In this document: piece after piece, positions 10,161 through 22,202 of the stretch
Numbering within the stretch: position 1 is the first letter of the stretch
How the letters are laid out: every line of letters starts with the position of its first letter
NCBI GenBank assembly: GCA_030512295.1
Contig: JAULSR010000006.1
Coordinates: 930,001-994,000 of the forward strand
Direction: 5' to 3'
DNA from: Bombardia bombarda
Lineage: Eukaryota; Ascomycota; Sordariomycetes; Sordariales; Lasiosphaeriaceae
DNA length: 64,000 nucleotides
Made by a program: the position numbers and the translations under genes
Notes under the pieces: model-generated
What the model was told of the DNA's origin: nothing
The model's input: only the letters and a program-made list of their open reading frames with translations
Databases searched by the model: none

Positions 10161-11436
10161 ATGTCGTCGCGTTCGGTGCCTCCCGGGATTGGGTTGGAAG
10201 TCCCCGTCTTTGGCAGCGCATCCGCCCTCGAGGCGATAAAGGCCGGCGCACGCAGGCTCGAGGTTAACCATGGTGGCTCTTATGGTGAGTAGTAGTAATA
10301 CACACCTAAGAGATATGATGGGAGTGTTCATTTTCTAACATACCATTGTTCAAGTGGCCGGGGGAATAACACCCAATCATTTCGAAGTCAGGAGTGTCAG
10401 GGGTGTCGTCGACACACACTATTTAGAAGCGACCACCACCGACCCCATCCCAATTCGCGTCATGATCCGTCCACGCGGCCCCCCTCGATCATCAGCAGCA
10501 CCATCGGCGGCTCAAGAGCAGCAGCAGGACTTCATCTACTCTGACGCAGAGTTCGCCGCAATGCGCTCAGACATCAATATCTTCAAAAATTCACGACTTG
10601 TACTGCCGGAGCGCGGCGATGGCTTCGTGTTTGGTATACTCGAGAAGAAGACGGCGAGGACGACCGCCTCCACAACATCTGCTACCGCTGTCCAGGTAGA
10701 CATCGCCCGTAATACAGAACTGGTGAACCTAGCCAAACCACTCAGATGCGTCTTCCACCGAGCTTTTGACGACCTCATCGCCAACACCACTGACGACGAC
10801 ACCAAGACCATAGAAGACGCCCTCGCCACCGTCTACATGTGCGGCTTTGATGGCATCCTGACCTCCGGAGGCAGGGGCAACGTGTCAGAACTCAAGAACG
10901 TACCGCGCTTGGGGCGGATTGTTGCGGGTGCGATAACAGTAGCAGGAGCAGCGGTAAGCCTTGAAGGAGTAGGGAGCAGCAGCAGCAGCAACAGTAAAGG
11001 TAGTAGTAGTAGCAGCAGTAGTAGTCTGCCGACGCCGCCGACGAGGGCCATGGAGATTATCATAGGAGGTGGCGTGCGGAGTGGGTATATCGACCTTTTG
11101 GCTAATAGGGTAGCAATAGCGGCGACTGTGGCGGCGCCGAACTGGATTCCTTTATTGTCGAGCGACGAGGACATGGAAATGAGAAGTTTAAAGGCGTGGT
11201 ATGGTGATGGTGGCGGCAACTCGCAGGTGTGGTTTCATTCCTCGTGTCTGGCTGATGATAGAAGGAGTTTTGATGGTGACGAGGCAAAAGAGCTGGTTAA
11301 GGGATTGCAAAAGGTGTTCCGGCAACAGACTAAAGTGAAGCCGAGAGAAAGACAACTGAAAGTTGAGGAGGAAGATGCTGAAGGGGAGGAGCCCAAAGAG
11401 GACACAAGGAGGAGAAGTACCAGACGACTACCTTGA
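10161..11436 (+). CDS. cutC: CutC family copper homeostasis protein, 2 exons
   Basis: Exons 10161-10284 and 10355-11436 (70-nt intron, GTGAGT donor, TTCAAG acceptor) give 401 residues. The join yields LEVNHGGSYVAGGITPNH, matching the CutC start 'RLE...GGLTPS'. Further landmarks are VMIRPR at 77-82, DFIYSDAEF at about 100, FHRAFDD, a GFDGILTSGG segment and IIIGGGVRSG. These are strands of the CutC TIM barrel, tied genetically to copper tolerance in bacteria and copper binding in humans, though its molecular role is unsettled. Two features are unusual: a Ser-rich insertion encoded by AGC/AGT repeats (10976-11028) between two barrel strands, and a charged Glu/Lys/Arg tail of about 40 residues. 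The bacterial family is about 250 residues, so this fungal form is greatly extended. Confidence 0.85.
10976..11028 (+). repeat. AGC/AGT trinucleotide repeat encoding a poly-serine insertion in CutC
   Basis: Runs of AGC and AGT codons, interrupted by AAC and AAAGGT, encode Ser-Ser-Ser-Ser-Asn-Ser-Lys-Gly followed by eight serines. It keeps the reading frame and sits where other CutC proteins have a short loop. Confidence 0.9.
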
Positions 11437-11663
11437 CTGGTGCGGGAGCAAAAGGGAGATGATGGTTGTTACACGGTTCTGCCTCGGTTTCAAGCCCCCA
11501 CACTTAAAACAGTAGTCTAAAGCGATATCATAATAGTACTCTAGAGCGATATCATGTTATTCCATTATAGCTCGAGAGACCTGAGATTGAGTTCTCGGGA
11601 AGCTGACCCTTCATTTTTCACTTGACTCTACATCCAATCCACACCCAGTCAGCCTCTCAGATA

Positions 11664-13964
11664 CTAAAAGTGACCGCCAGTCTTATTGGTCGGCTGTCCC
11701 AGCCCCAAGCACTCGGCCATCTTGTAGAAGATGTCAATGTTGCTGTACGTGCCACCAAAGGTTTCCTGGCACGGGCCCATGGCAAAGACAGGCACGTCTG
11801 TAAGCGAGTGCACACCCTGCGCCTGGTTGGTTGGCAAGGTACCGTTGACGACGAAGCCGGCTGGGTTGTCCTTGGGGTTCACATAGTAGTCCTCGGAAGA
11901 GCCGCCGCCCGCCGTTGCCGGGGTTCGAGGGCCGCTCTTGTCGATGCCATAGTATTCGCGATGGTCGGGGTTGGCGCCCAGGCCGGCCGCAATCACATAT
12001 CGCGGGTCCCAGTTAACGGGAAAGTTGGCGCCGGTACCGTAGCTGACGCCCGGCTGCTCGACGGTATACTGCGAGATACCCGAGTTCTGATATACACCGA
12101 TGGCGTTGCGCTTCTTGCGATCATCCTGAGCCTCTCCGAGGTACTTGGTGTCGGCGTTGCCAAAGACATCTGTTTGTGCTCTGTTAGTCCTGCTCTGAAC
12201 AATGTGTGACCATGGATGGGTGGCTGCTTACCAAAGCCGTGTCCGTGGTCGGCAGACACTACAATCAAAGTGTCGTCTAGGATCCCTAGCTGCTTGAGCT
12301 TCTGGATGGTGGCCTGAACGGTATCGTCGAGCTCCAACAGGTCGCCGAGGGCTCGGTCGTAATCCAGAGTGTGCATTTGCTTATCAATGGACGCTGCCTC
12401 CGACATGAGAAAGAAACCCTGTCTGCCGCCACGATTGTGCAGGATGTCAATGGCCTTGAGCGTCATGTCCTTGAGACCGGGGAGATCAGTGGCAGCAGCC
12501 TGTGCTCCTGACGGGTCATTGGTGAGCTTGGCCAAATTGGCTGGGAAGATATTGCGCTCAATCCAGACGGGGAGATTGGACCTGCAAAAAATCCCCAACG
12601 TCTTCTCCTTGTTCGACGTTGCCAGAAGAGACGTCTTGTTCAAGCTAACTTTATACCCCTTCTTGGCAAACTCGGCATAAAAGTCTTTGCCTTGGTAGGA
12701 GCCGGAGCCGGGGATAAACTGCTCAGCACCACCGCCAAAGTAAACGTCTGGACCGCCCGGGTTGGTCCACGAATAGTTCCTGACACCGTTCAAAGCCTGA
12801 TCGATGAGCGGACCATACTGGGAGCGGGAACGGGTGTGGGCGGTCAGGGCAATCGGCGTGGCATCGGCAATGAAGGCAGTTGTGACAGCACCCCAGGCAG
12901 ATCCCTTGGTAATGTCAGTAAGCTGTAGGCTGCGCCACGTAAGAGGCGAATGGAATATTGACTTACCCAGATGCGAGTAACAAGCTCCACAATGGTCTCA
13001 ACCTTGGGGTCATCAAAGGCGTCGGGAGACGAATCGACATAGACACTGAAACAAGAATCAGCATCAAGGTTTCTACATCGACGATCATATATTCTTTACC
13101 CCATGGCGTTGACAGTGCTCTTGTGGCCTGAATAGAGGGCAGATGCTGAGTTGGCACTATCCGTGATGAAGGAATCGATCGAGTGAGTCTACCATATACG
13201 TTGGTTAGCGGTGCAATACTATTTTTTGTAAGCTCACAGAATACCAACCATTTGATGTCCCAGCACGGGAAACTTGTCGAGCTGAAGCAGGCTCTGGTAT
13301 TTGCCATTGACAGTCTTGTGCGCCAGCAGCCGTGCAGCAGTGATCATGTTTGTGGTCATGCCGTCCCCTATTTGGTCCGTCAGTCTTGAGGTGAGAGACG
13401 GCTGTAGTAGTGATAGGGGCGTCACGGTAACGCACCGATGAAGAAGATGACATTCTTGGCCTTCTTTCTGGTGGCAAGAGGTCGCACAACCCAAGTTGCC
13501 GTTGTCGTCTTTCCAGAGTAGTACTTGAGTGTGACGACGTAGGTGCCAGGGTCATAGAGAGCCACTCGACGGTATGCCTTTGAAGCAACATTGACAACCG
13601 AGGGCGTCTTTGCGTCCTGGGCGAAGAGGTCTTCGTACCAAGAGAAAGTCCATTTCTCAATTGTAGGTTCAGAGAGTTTGAAATAGGAGGCAATGCTCTT
13701 GGGGTTCTTGCCGTCCTTGGCAATGGTGGCGGTGAAGGTCTCGTCGGGCACGCCGCCATTGAAGGCCTCGGAGCCGTTCTTGGGGGCGTGGACCTCGAAA
13801 CGAATATCGAATTGCTGCCCGGGCAGGAAGTCTTGCTGGTCTGGAGGAAGCACGCAGCCGAGAGTTGGACACGTGCCGAGTCTCTGGAAGGTCTGGGCAG
13901 ACACGCCTGACAGAGAGGCTGCCAAGTATGCCGTGATGGCAACGAGATTGAGTGTGGGCAACAT
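11664..13964 (-). CDS. Secreted alkaline phosphatase (PhoA superfamily), 6 exons
   Basis: Exons, 5' to 3': 13964-13436, 13367-13249, 13188-13100, 13045-12967, 12904-12232 and 12169-11664, giving 664 residues with every phase consistent. Signal peptide about 1-24 (MLPTLNLVAITAYLAASLSGVSA). A roughly 140-residue N-terminal beta-rich extension precedes the catalytic domain. Metal and catalytic motifs are FIGDGM (Asp178), DSFITDSANSAS with nucleophile Ser227, a metal-binding SEAASIDKQMH stretch, SADHGHGFD, and the C-terminal VHSLTDVP histidine. The protein should hydrolyse phosphate monoesters outside the cell or in the vacuole; no C-terminal membrane anchor is visible. Donors include GTGCGT and GTTGGT, weaker than consensus. 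A TATA-like element lies about 110 nt upstream. Assignment to the family is firm; substrate preference is unknown. Confidence 0.9.
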
Positions 13965-14075
13965 GTTGAAGGGTAGGGGGAGGCTGGACAAGTCGAGCTG
14001 GCCAACAATTGGGAACAACAGGTCCGTCACAGAGCTCTATTAGACGGCCAGAAGCTGGGCCGAGGCGGCAGCAGC

Positions 14076-14085
14076 TTATATATAC
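14076..14085 (-). promoter_or_regulatory. Candidate TATA box of the alkaline phosphatase gene
   Basis: On the minus strand the sequence reads GTATATATAA, about 112-121 nt upstream of the ATG at 13964. Position and sequence suit a fungal core promoter. This is inference from motif and spacing only. Confidence 0.5.
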
Positions 14086-15618
14086 ACAGACGCAGTACGA
14101 CAATACGACGCAGCCATCCTTTGTTGTGGGCGACGATCACGGCGGGGAAATGCAGCTCGCAGCTTGTAGAATAGTATCCGTATGCAGCTGGGTTTCTGGG
14201 CTGGCTTCCAGACTGGCGGAATCCAACCTCATCTCCATTCTCCAATGCGCGTCGAGAATGGCTCGAGCTATGGCAGCACGTGTCCGGGGAGAAGCCATAC
14301 AGACCCGTCATTGAGGCACGACTGCGACGAGGGCTCACCACCCATGTTCGCCGCTATGCATTGGACTTGTAGTCAGCCCAGGTCGCTTGTGGATCGAGAG
14401 ATGAAGAGTCGAGACCATTGTTGACGGCCAGACTTGCTTGGTGCTGGTGGCGACCTCGGAAATTCTGGAATTGCTGGTTATGCAGTCGGCGCAGTCAGTG
14501 CGGGCGGGTGTGCGCAGGTTGGCGACATGTGCGTCATGTTCCATTGTCCATCTTGTCCCGCATCGGCCAGTCGACGAGCTTGGGATGGCATGGGGCCAAG
14601 ACCTCTTTCCATGTCGTCGTGGTTGTAAAACGTGGGTTGGCTACCCGAACTGATTGGCGGCCGTTGACAACTCTAGCTCCAGGCACGCCAGGGTTTGCCA
14701 GACGGAACAAGGGTAGCTCGGTAAGTCCAGGGGTGCACTTGCAGAAAGAACGGAAAGAGCAACCTACAACAACATACGTGCGGACAATATTATGATGTAG
14801 GAGGAATAGGTGCATGTACCTAAAAGGAAGGAGTGTTGCATCCAGGGACGATCGAGCCCTGCTCGGATACCAACCGGGCGAGCTTCTTTCTCACAAAAAG
14901 ACATCCATCTCGCCGGCGTTGTTGTGAAGAACAGCCGACCAAGAGACGGTCCGTTGAGTGCCCTCAAAGCCTCAGCACTGCACCTTCCCATTTTACCGAT
15001 GTACCAATGTACCTGGGTATATCATGCTCCCGCTACGCATGTGCAAAGCACCTGCCTTATTTGACAAGCAGACCGCCAGACACACAAAAGCCGACACTGT
15101 CATCGCAACCGATTTCCATCGCCAATCCCATATTTCATCAAAATACCCTGATAACGCCATTGGATGTTGTGCGTATAACAATAGTACGAAGCAGGCGAAT
15201 CTTAACTTGGCGATAAAACACAGTAACCATATCAGGTTAGCGGTTATATTATCAGTTACTTGCACAGGTACTCCCAGTTCACCTGAGCCCGTGTTCCCCG
15301 CCAATCCACCAGTGCACAAGTGCGCCCAGCCCAGCGCGTCCCGCGTCGTTTGGCAGCTGCATTCGTTCGTTTGTAGACCGCATCTGTCACCCATTATGGG
15401 CACATAATCGTCTACCGTAACCCGACCATCTTGCTTGGACACCCTTGTATATTGGAGTCTTTGGACAAACAGCCTACACCACGGCGCCTGATTACATTGC
15501 CTCGCCCCTGTCCCGAGCCCTTGAATGGGACCCTTTTGACCCTTGCTGCCAGAGACCGAGTGATACCCGCCTCCACCCACGAGGAGGAACAGGAGGAGGT
15601 GGTGGTGCGCGGCCTCGA
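14086..15618. other. Divergent intergenic region, alkaline phosphatase to APC6
   Basis: About 1.5 kb between two genes transcribed away from each other. A 211-residue open frame on the minus strand (14993-15628) has no signal, domain or codon character I can support. No RNA gene or repeat was recognised. Confidence 0.55.
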
Positions 15619-17723
15619 ATGGCTTCATCGCTCCCCAGAATGGAAAAGTTCCTGCGTGAATGGCGCCAGGATGCCCTTAACAAGGCTCAATATGACTCGG
15701 CCATTTTCATTGGCGACAAGCTGCTGGCCATGACAAGTACTTACACCTCCTCACCTGACATATTGGGTCACAGCTGCTGACCCTGGTTTCGTCGCCCCTC
15801 TTTAGAAGACGATAACGACGCCTTCTGGCTTGCTCAGGTACACTACGCCGCCGGCAACTACACGCGCGCTCAGACGCTATTAGCAAAGCAGGACCTCATC
15901 AACTCCAACGCCTCGTGTCGTTACCTCGCCGCCCACTGCCTGATCCGCCAGAACCAGTTCAACGAGGCCCTGGCCCTGCTCGGCGAGCACAGCCCGACTC
16001 ACCTCTTCTCCAGTAATGCCAAGCGGAAGACGAGTGGCCGCGTCAACCCCCGTACCGCCCCGGGGAGGGCCGGCTCCAAGGCCCCCGATCGTCTGGACAG
16101 CAGGGACAGGGAGAGGACGGGCAGTGATGATTCTACCGACGAGGAGTCGGCCACCCGCCGCTATGAGGCAGCCATGTGCTACCTGCGGGGGCTCTGCTAC
16201 GCCAAGCAGAACGCCTTTGAGCGCGCCAAGGAGGCTTACAAGGACGCGCTGCGCATCGACGTACAGTGCTACGAGGCCTTCAACCAGCTCGTGAAGAACT
16301 CCCTCATGTCGCCTGACGAAGAGGACGAGTTTATGCAGAAGCTCTCATTCAACTCTGTCCGGGCTTCTGCCTCGGACGATACCGACGGCGCCGACAGCAT
16401 GGAGGACGAACCGGCCAACTACGTACAGATGCTCTACCAGACCCAGCTTTCAAAGTACCGCAACCCGCGGGCCTTCAACAGCGCCATCGAGTCGCTATCA
16501 ACCCACTACGGCCTGGCGCGCAACGCTGACATCCTGCTCGCCCGCGCTGACTTGCTCTACACACAGTGCCGCTTCAAGGACGCCCTCTCCATCACCGAGG
16601 CCATCCTCGACGATGATAAGTACAACTTTGCCGTCTACCCCGTCCACCTAGCCTGCCTGTACGAGCTCAGGAAGAACAACGTGCTCTTCCTCATCGCCCA
16701 CGAGCTGGCCGACTCCCACCCCGACGAGCCGTGCACCTGGCTGGCCGTGGGCATCTACTACTTCGCTACGGGCAAGATCGCCGACGCGCGCCGCTTCTTC
16801 AGCAAGGCCAGCATGATGGACGCCAACTTCGGCCCCGCCTGGATCGGCTTCGCGCACACGTTCGCCGCCGAGGGCGAGCACGACCAGGCCGTCACGGCCT
16901 ACTCGACGGCGGCGCGTCTCTTCACGGGCACGCACCTGCCGCAGGTGTTTCTGGGCATGCAGAACCACGCTATGAACAACATGACAGCGGCCGAGGAGTT
17001 CCTCAAGACGGCCTACTCGCTCTGCAGGACGGACCCGCTCCTACTCAACGAGATGGGCATCGTCTTCTACCACCAGGACAAGCTCAAGGACGCCGCCAAG
17101 CTCTTCATGCAGGCGCTGCGCATCGCCGACGAGATGGAGAGCGACCCGCACGCCTGGCTGGGCGCGCGCACGAACCTGGGCCACGCGTACCGGCGGCTGC
17201 GCATGCACGACCAGGCGCTCGAGGAGTTTGACCAGGTGCTGCGCGACGGCGGGAAAGACGCGGCTGTGTTCTGCGCCAAGGGGCTGATTTACCTGGACAA
17301 GGGCATGCCGGACGAAGCGGTGCGCGTCTTGCACGAGGCGCTGGCGGTGCATCCGCAGGACCCCATCGCGACGGAGCTGTTGAACAAGGCACTGGAGGAT
17401 TCGGCTGCCAGCGGGGACATTGGGCTGTCACTGCCTGCGGCGCAGGATGGCGACGAGGGGGGGATGAGACGGCGGAGGCGGACTTTGAACGGTTTGAGCA
17501 GGAGCTGGCACAGAAAAAGTATGCGGCCAAGATGAGGCTGGAGAGTAAGGCGTTGATGGAGGCCAAGAGGGCGAGGGGGGATAAGGGGAAGGCGGTTGCC
17601 AAGGGCGGTGGTGGTCTGGTGGGAAGACGGAGTGGTAGGCTGGTGGGGAGTAGGGGGATACACGGCGGTGATAATGGTGGTGGATTGGGAGGGGAGGAGA
17701 GCGTGATGGATATCAGCGAGTGA
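15619..17723 (+). CDS. cut9: Anaphase-promoting complex TPR subunit Cut9/Cdc16 (APC6), with apparent frameshift near the 3' end
   Basis: Exons 15619-15736 and from 15806 (69-nt intron); the join gives LLAMTKDDNDAFWLAQ. The body is a string of tetratricopeptide repeats (for example YLRGLCYAKQNAFERAKEAY, WLAVGIYYFATGKIADARRF, ARTNLGHAYRRLRMHDQALE) in the order of Cut9/Cdc16, a scaffold of the APC/C ubiquitin ligase that triggers anaphase. An acidic Ser-rich insertion (about residues 100-125) interrupts the N-terminal repeats, as usual for this subunit. Read as is, the frame stops at 17535 (615 residues). From 17463 a different frame carries a plausible coiled tail (DFERFEQELAQKKYAAKM) to a stop at 17723. 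A single missing G in the seven-G run 17457-17463 would join them, giving about 678 residues. The start could instead be the second Met, seven codons downstream at 15640; fungal homologues begin near it. Confidence 0.9.
17457..17463 (+). other. Seven-G homopolymer at an apparent one-base frameshift in APC6
   Basis: Codons before this run start at positions equal to 1 modulo 3; the coding-looking tail after it uses positions equal to 0 modulo 3. That is the effect of losing one base (or gaining two). No GT-AG pair nearby would make the same change. Most likely a sequencing or assembly error. Confidence 0.7.
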
Positions 17724-18936
17724 TGATTATGACTGATGATGGCTCTGGGTATTATTACTGCTGATCATGGGCCTGGGTTTGATCCGATATGGCTTGACCT
17801 GGTTTGATCCGGTTGGGGCTGGCTGGGTTGAATTTAATGTTGGGATTCCCCTCGAGTTGGCCACTCGCCCGCCCAACAAGCGAAGATGGGCTGGGTGTCT
17901 ACCAGGGCTGGATTGAAGCGCAGCTTGGAATCGTTTGGTTTTGTTGATTCTAATGACAAGCGACCTTTTGGCCTCACTCGTCCTTGGCTGGCTTACCCGT
18001 GAAGAAAGGGGTAAAGGTTATAGGGAGAGGACAAGATGCCAAGACAACCACATCACGCACTGTCATACCAAGTTGCACCACAGAAAACAGCACTTGAAAA
18101 CACAACGAACAATACAACACCCGCACACATCACAACAATATCATGGATACGACGAAATCGGGCTCGTTATCGGCTCTGAGTATCATCTCTTTTTTTGTAT
18201 CTGGTATGGAAACGGGCAGGTCATTGCCTGTCTGCCTGTCCCCGTTAGTCACTCGGTCGGCTGCCAGGATATACGCACATGGATAGATACGTTGATGACG
18301 GGTAAGTGGGACTGTGTGGACGTATGTACGCATGCATACATCCCTTAATATCACCGAGGACTCATTCTGTTGACCTCGCATATATTGGGTCCTGGGCATC
18401 GGGGTGGCGTCGAGAGGGCGTGCTGGTCAGTTAACGGGGTAATCAATTAACGAGGCAGACATGGGTAGGAAAAGATATGCATAGTGGAAAATGAAGAGGA
18501 AAAGGATATGGATCATGGAAGGAAGGGTTAGAAGGAAACGGCAGGCATGTATCTATACACCACACACACATATGTATAGAAGCAATGATTCTGCCACCTA
18601 CCTTCCATTGCTTGTAAACAATCTCTCGCTTGGTTCCTGTTGAACCGACCAGACATGATTGACACGGTGCTTCTTGCTCGGACGGAACGGGACTGGCTGG
18701 GGGCTTGGTCCAGGTACATTCGAGCGCGGGAGTCCACCGTTTCGTCCCCGTCCCTTGTGCTTGATTCTCAAGAATCCGGCTTGCCTCCTCCCTCGTACTT
18801 GCCCCTTTTCTCTCCAACAACCGATTGACTGTTGCGCGTTCATGAAGTGAAATGGTGGAGCAACAACGGAAGGCAATGAATGGATCTGTGTGTGTCAAAA
18901 GCAACGAAGACATGGAATTTCTGGATTCTAACAAAT
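17724..18936. other. Convergent intergenic region, APC6 to acetoacetyl-CoA synthetase
   Basis: About 1.2 kb between the 3' ends of two convergent genes. Contains G/T-rich sequence with repeated GGTTTGATCC-like words near 17775-17815 and a short CA run near 18560. No gene supported. Confidence 0.55.
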
Positions 18937-21145
18937 CTACAACTTCTCCTTGGGCCCAAGCAGCTCCTCCACCTTGGCAAACTGGTAGTAATACTCCAGA
19001 CTCTGCGGATTCGCCAGCGTCCCACTCGCCTTAATAGTCTGGCCCGACACAATCTGCTTAACAGGCAGCTCGACCTTTTTCAAGTTGACCGTAGTGGGAA
19101 TCTCTTTCGTCTCAAAGACATAGCGCGGCACATGCCTCTTGCTTAGATCCTGCCCGATCCTCTCCTTCACCTTTGCAACCAGCGCCCGATCAAATCTGCA
19201 GCCGGGCTTCATGAGCAAGAACAACATGACGCTCTCGTCCTCGTCGATGCCCGGCCGCCGCTGGCCGACGCACAACGAGTCCTGCACCACGTCGGCAAAG
19301 TGCCGCTCCATGACGCCATAAATCTCTGCACTGCCGAACCGCACGCCCGAGGGGTTCAGCACGCCGTCGGCGCGGCCCAGGAAGAAGAGGTTGCCCGTGG
19401 CGGGATGCACGCAGCAAAAGTCACCGTGCGCCCACACGTTCCTGAAGCGCGCAAAGTAGGCCGAGTGGTATTTAGATCCCACCGGTGCCGCCTCTGCCTT
19501 TCCTGCTGTACTGGCAGTGCTATTATTGTCCCCCCAGAAAAAACACGGCGTGTTAGGAAACGCCGCGGCAGCAACCAACTCCCCCGGCGTGCCGTCCTCC
19601 ACTTCCACCCCCTTGGTCCCGTCCTCCCCGAGCGAGTCATAGATGGCCACATGCACGCCCAGCGACGGGCCCTGCGTCCCTCCGACATACACGGGCTCGA
19701 GCGGATTCATCAGCCCAAAACACCCCGCGATGTCTGTCCCGCCCGATATGTTCCCCAGCTGCACGTGCGCCGGAAACCCCTTTTCCGAATAGAACCACTC
19801 GAACAGCTGGTCCGACAACACCATGCCCGTGCTCGTCACCCCCCGCAGCGCACTCAGGTCAGCCACATCCTTGGGAATAATGCCGGCTTTGGCCAGCTCG
19901 AGCATCCACCGCGGCGAGATGCCGAGCTTGGTCACCCTGTGCTCGGCAGCAATGCGCAGCAGAATCTTTGGATCCGGCTGGAACGGGCTGCCGTCGTAGG
20001 CGATGGAGCGCCCGCCAAAGAGGAGGACGCCGATGTTGGACAGGTACATGATCCAGCCCGTGGTGGTGTACTGCAGCGCCACGCTGTCAGGCCCGATGCC
20101 CTCGTGCAGTCGGCCCTCTTTAAAGTAGTTGATCATGACGCCGCCGACCGAGTGCACAATGGCCTTTGGCATGCCCGTCGTGCCAGACGAGTAGCAGATG
20201 AGGAAGGGCTCGTGGAAGGCGACGCGGGTGAAGGGCGGCGGGGTCGCGAGGGCCCTGGCAGAAGACAAAAACGTGGCCCACGTCTCGACGAGGGGGATGT
20301 GTGATATATCCCGCGCCGACCGGTCCTCGAATCGCTGGATAGAAACAGCCCCAAGGAAGCTGGGACAGCCCCTTTTCAGCCCATCCACCACATCAGCCAT
20401 GTTCTGCCGCAAATCGACCGTCTTGGCGTTATACAGCGTAGCATCATCCATAAACAGCAGCTTGGGGTCGACCTGCACGGTCCGCTGCAGTATCCCCTTG
20501 ACGCCCATATCCGTCGACGACGAACTGAAGATAGCCCCCAGCCAGGTCGTAGCCAGCCAGACGACGAGCGTCTCGATGCTGTTCGCGCCCACCACCACGA
20601 CGCGGTCGCCGCGCACGATGCCGCGCGCCTTCATGGCAGCCGCCACGCGTCCGGCCCGCGCCCGCAGCTCGCCATACGTGGCGTTGCGCGCCGCGCTGTT
20701 GTTGCCCTCGCGCACCTCGGTGATGGCTATCTTGGCGTCCTCCTTGTCCTTGGTGCTGCGCTGGTCATGGTGACCAGCAGCGGCGGTGTAGAGCATGTTC
20801 TCGGCGTAGTTGAGCTTTACGCCCTCGAACCAGCGCGGCACCGCATCTACCGGTAGGCTCTCGTCGATCACAGATGTGTAGCTGCCCTCGTAGATAAAGT
20901 TGGCCGCCTCGAACACGTCGGCCCAGAAGCGCGAGCGGTGTGTGAGCGAGTAGCTGTGCAGCTCCCGGAAGGTCTGTAGTACATTAACATCTGAAATGAT
21001 AAATTATTGATCATGGGTGTTTAAACACCTTGAGTTGCAACCCGTGTTTCTTATTGACGTCCTGCATGAACCGCCACATCAGGGTGCTCTGGGGATTCGG
21101 ATGCTCCCATAGCTTCCGTGGGACGACAACCTCTTGTGACGCCAT
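18937..21145 (-). CDS. Acetoacetyl-CoA synthetase, 2 exons
   Basis: Exons 21145-21029 and 20973-18937 (55-nt intron, GTGTTT donor, CTACAG acceptor) give 717 residues. The start MASQEVVVPRKLWEHP and the joined segment HGLQLKTFRELHSYSL match the N-terminus of this family. Adenylate-forming motifs: the P-loop YSSGTTGMPKAIVHS at about residues 297-311, a TTTGWIMY segment, GGTDIAGCF, and a C-terminal PTTVNLKKVE region holding the candidate adenylation lysine. The enzyme activates acetoacetate with ATP and CoA in the cytosol, recovering it from leucine and ketone-body breakdown for lipid and sterol synthesis. Length agrees with the family (about 670-720). Acetyl-CoA synthetase is less likely because the N-terminal block and C-terminal tail follow the acetoacetyl branch. 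Confidence 0.9.
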
Positions 21146-22202
21146 GATCCAGTTTCAGTTGCTATGGTTGCTTATGCTGTATGAACCTCTCAATCGATCA
21201 TAAGGTGAGGAACGAGAGAAAAGAAAAATCAGAGAGAGAGAGAGAGAGACAGACAGACCTTACCTACCTTGTCTTTTTGCTGACCTACCCAGTAGTCTAC
21301 ACAGTAAGTCAACCGGCTGGTGGTACTAGACCAGAACGACGGACTACCATTCATTGATACCTAGTAGTACGCTCAAAGTACCTTGGTTGAGATAGCTTTG
21401 TCCGACGACTCCGATGCGGGGTACATTCGGGCATGGCGAACCCCCCATCGAGACGAATTGGAGACAGACTACTGGCTGTCTTTGCCAATCATCGGGAATC
21501 GTCATCCGAAAAGGGACGTGGCCTCGGCCCGGCCCCGACTGCCACACCTCCGACTTGATCACTTCATCTGTTGGGAGACATGGATGTTGCAGATCCCCCA
21601 GTGTGGATACTTACCCCAGATAACTGGCAAGACTGCCCTGTAACGTGTGGGGGAACAGCAAATTGCTTTTAATAGCATTTTTATTATTCCACCCCAATCT
21701 AGAGTGCCTGGGAGCTATCATACCCCTGCAGATAACCACAGCCTCTAAAATCTATCGCCATGCCCATACCTAGACCATCGCCCAACCCCTAACTTATTTA
21801 TATAATAGAACTAGTCTATAACCAGGCAAGCCTTTTTATTATCCCTCTTCCCGCACCTTGTCTCGCGTCCAGGAACCAGGTACGGAGTTCAAAGACAGAC
21901 TTTTTGATAAATATCCATCACCCCGTCACCCATTACCCACGAATCATCCCTCTCCAAGCAAAACGAAAATACCACTCCAACTCATCCCTATACCGCTTGC
22001 CTTCTTAACCCATATGACCGCAAAAACAAGAAGAATCCCGAGTCCACCTTTTTTGCCAAGGCCTGCCCCTACCCGGATTCCTAATATGTGGAAGAAAAAA
22101 AAAAAAGGAAAAAAAAAAAGATGGAGTAAACCTCCGGTCCATCTCGTACAGTAATATATCAACACACGCCTGCCAAAATTAACCAGTATATCAAAACACT
22201 AA
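21146..22202. other. Promoter region of acetoacetyl-CoA synthetase and 3' flank of Tra1
   Basis: About 1.06 kb. An AG microsatellite (21231-21249) lies about 90 nt upstream of the synthetase ATG; on the transcribed strand it is a CT tract of the kind frequent in fungal leaders. An A-rich run at about 22098-22120 lies just beyond the Tra1 stop. No gene seen. Confidence 0.6.
21231..21249. repeat. AG/CT microsatellite in the synthetase leader
   Basis: Nine AG units, followed by CAGACAGAC. It is a CT tract on the sense strand of the downstream gene. Probably polymorphic between strains. Confidence 0.9.

Noticed and set aside
14993..15628. 211-codon open frame on the minus strand upstream of APC6
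   Set aside because: Lies across the APC6 promoter and start on the opposite strand, has no recognisable domain, and its composition looks like translated non-coding sequence.
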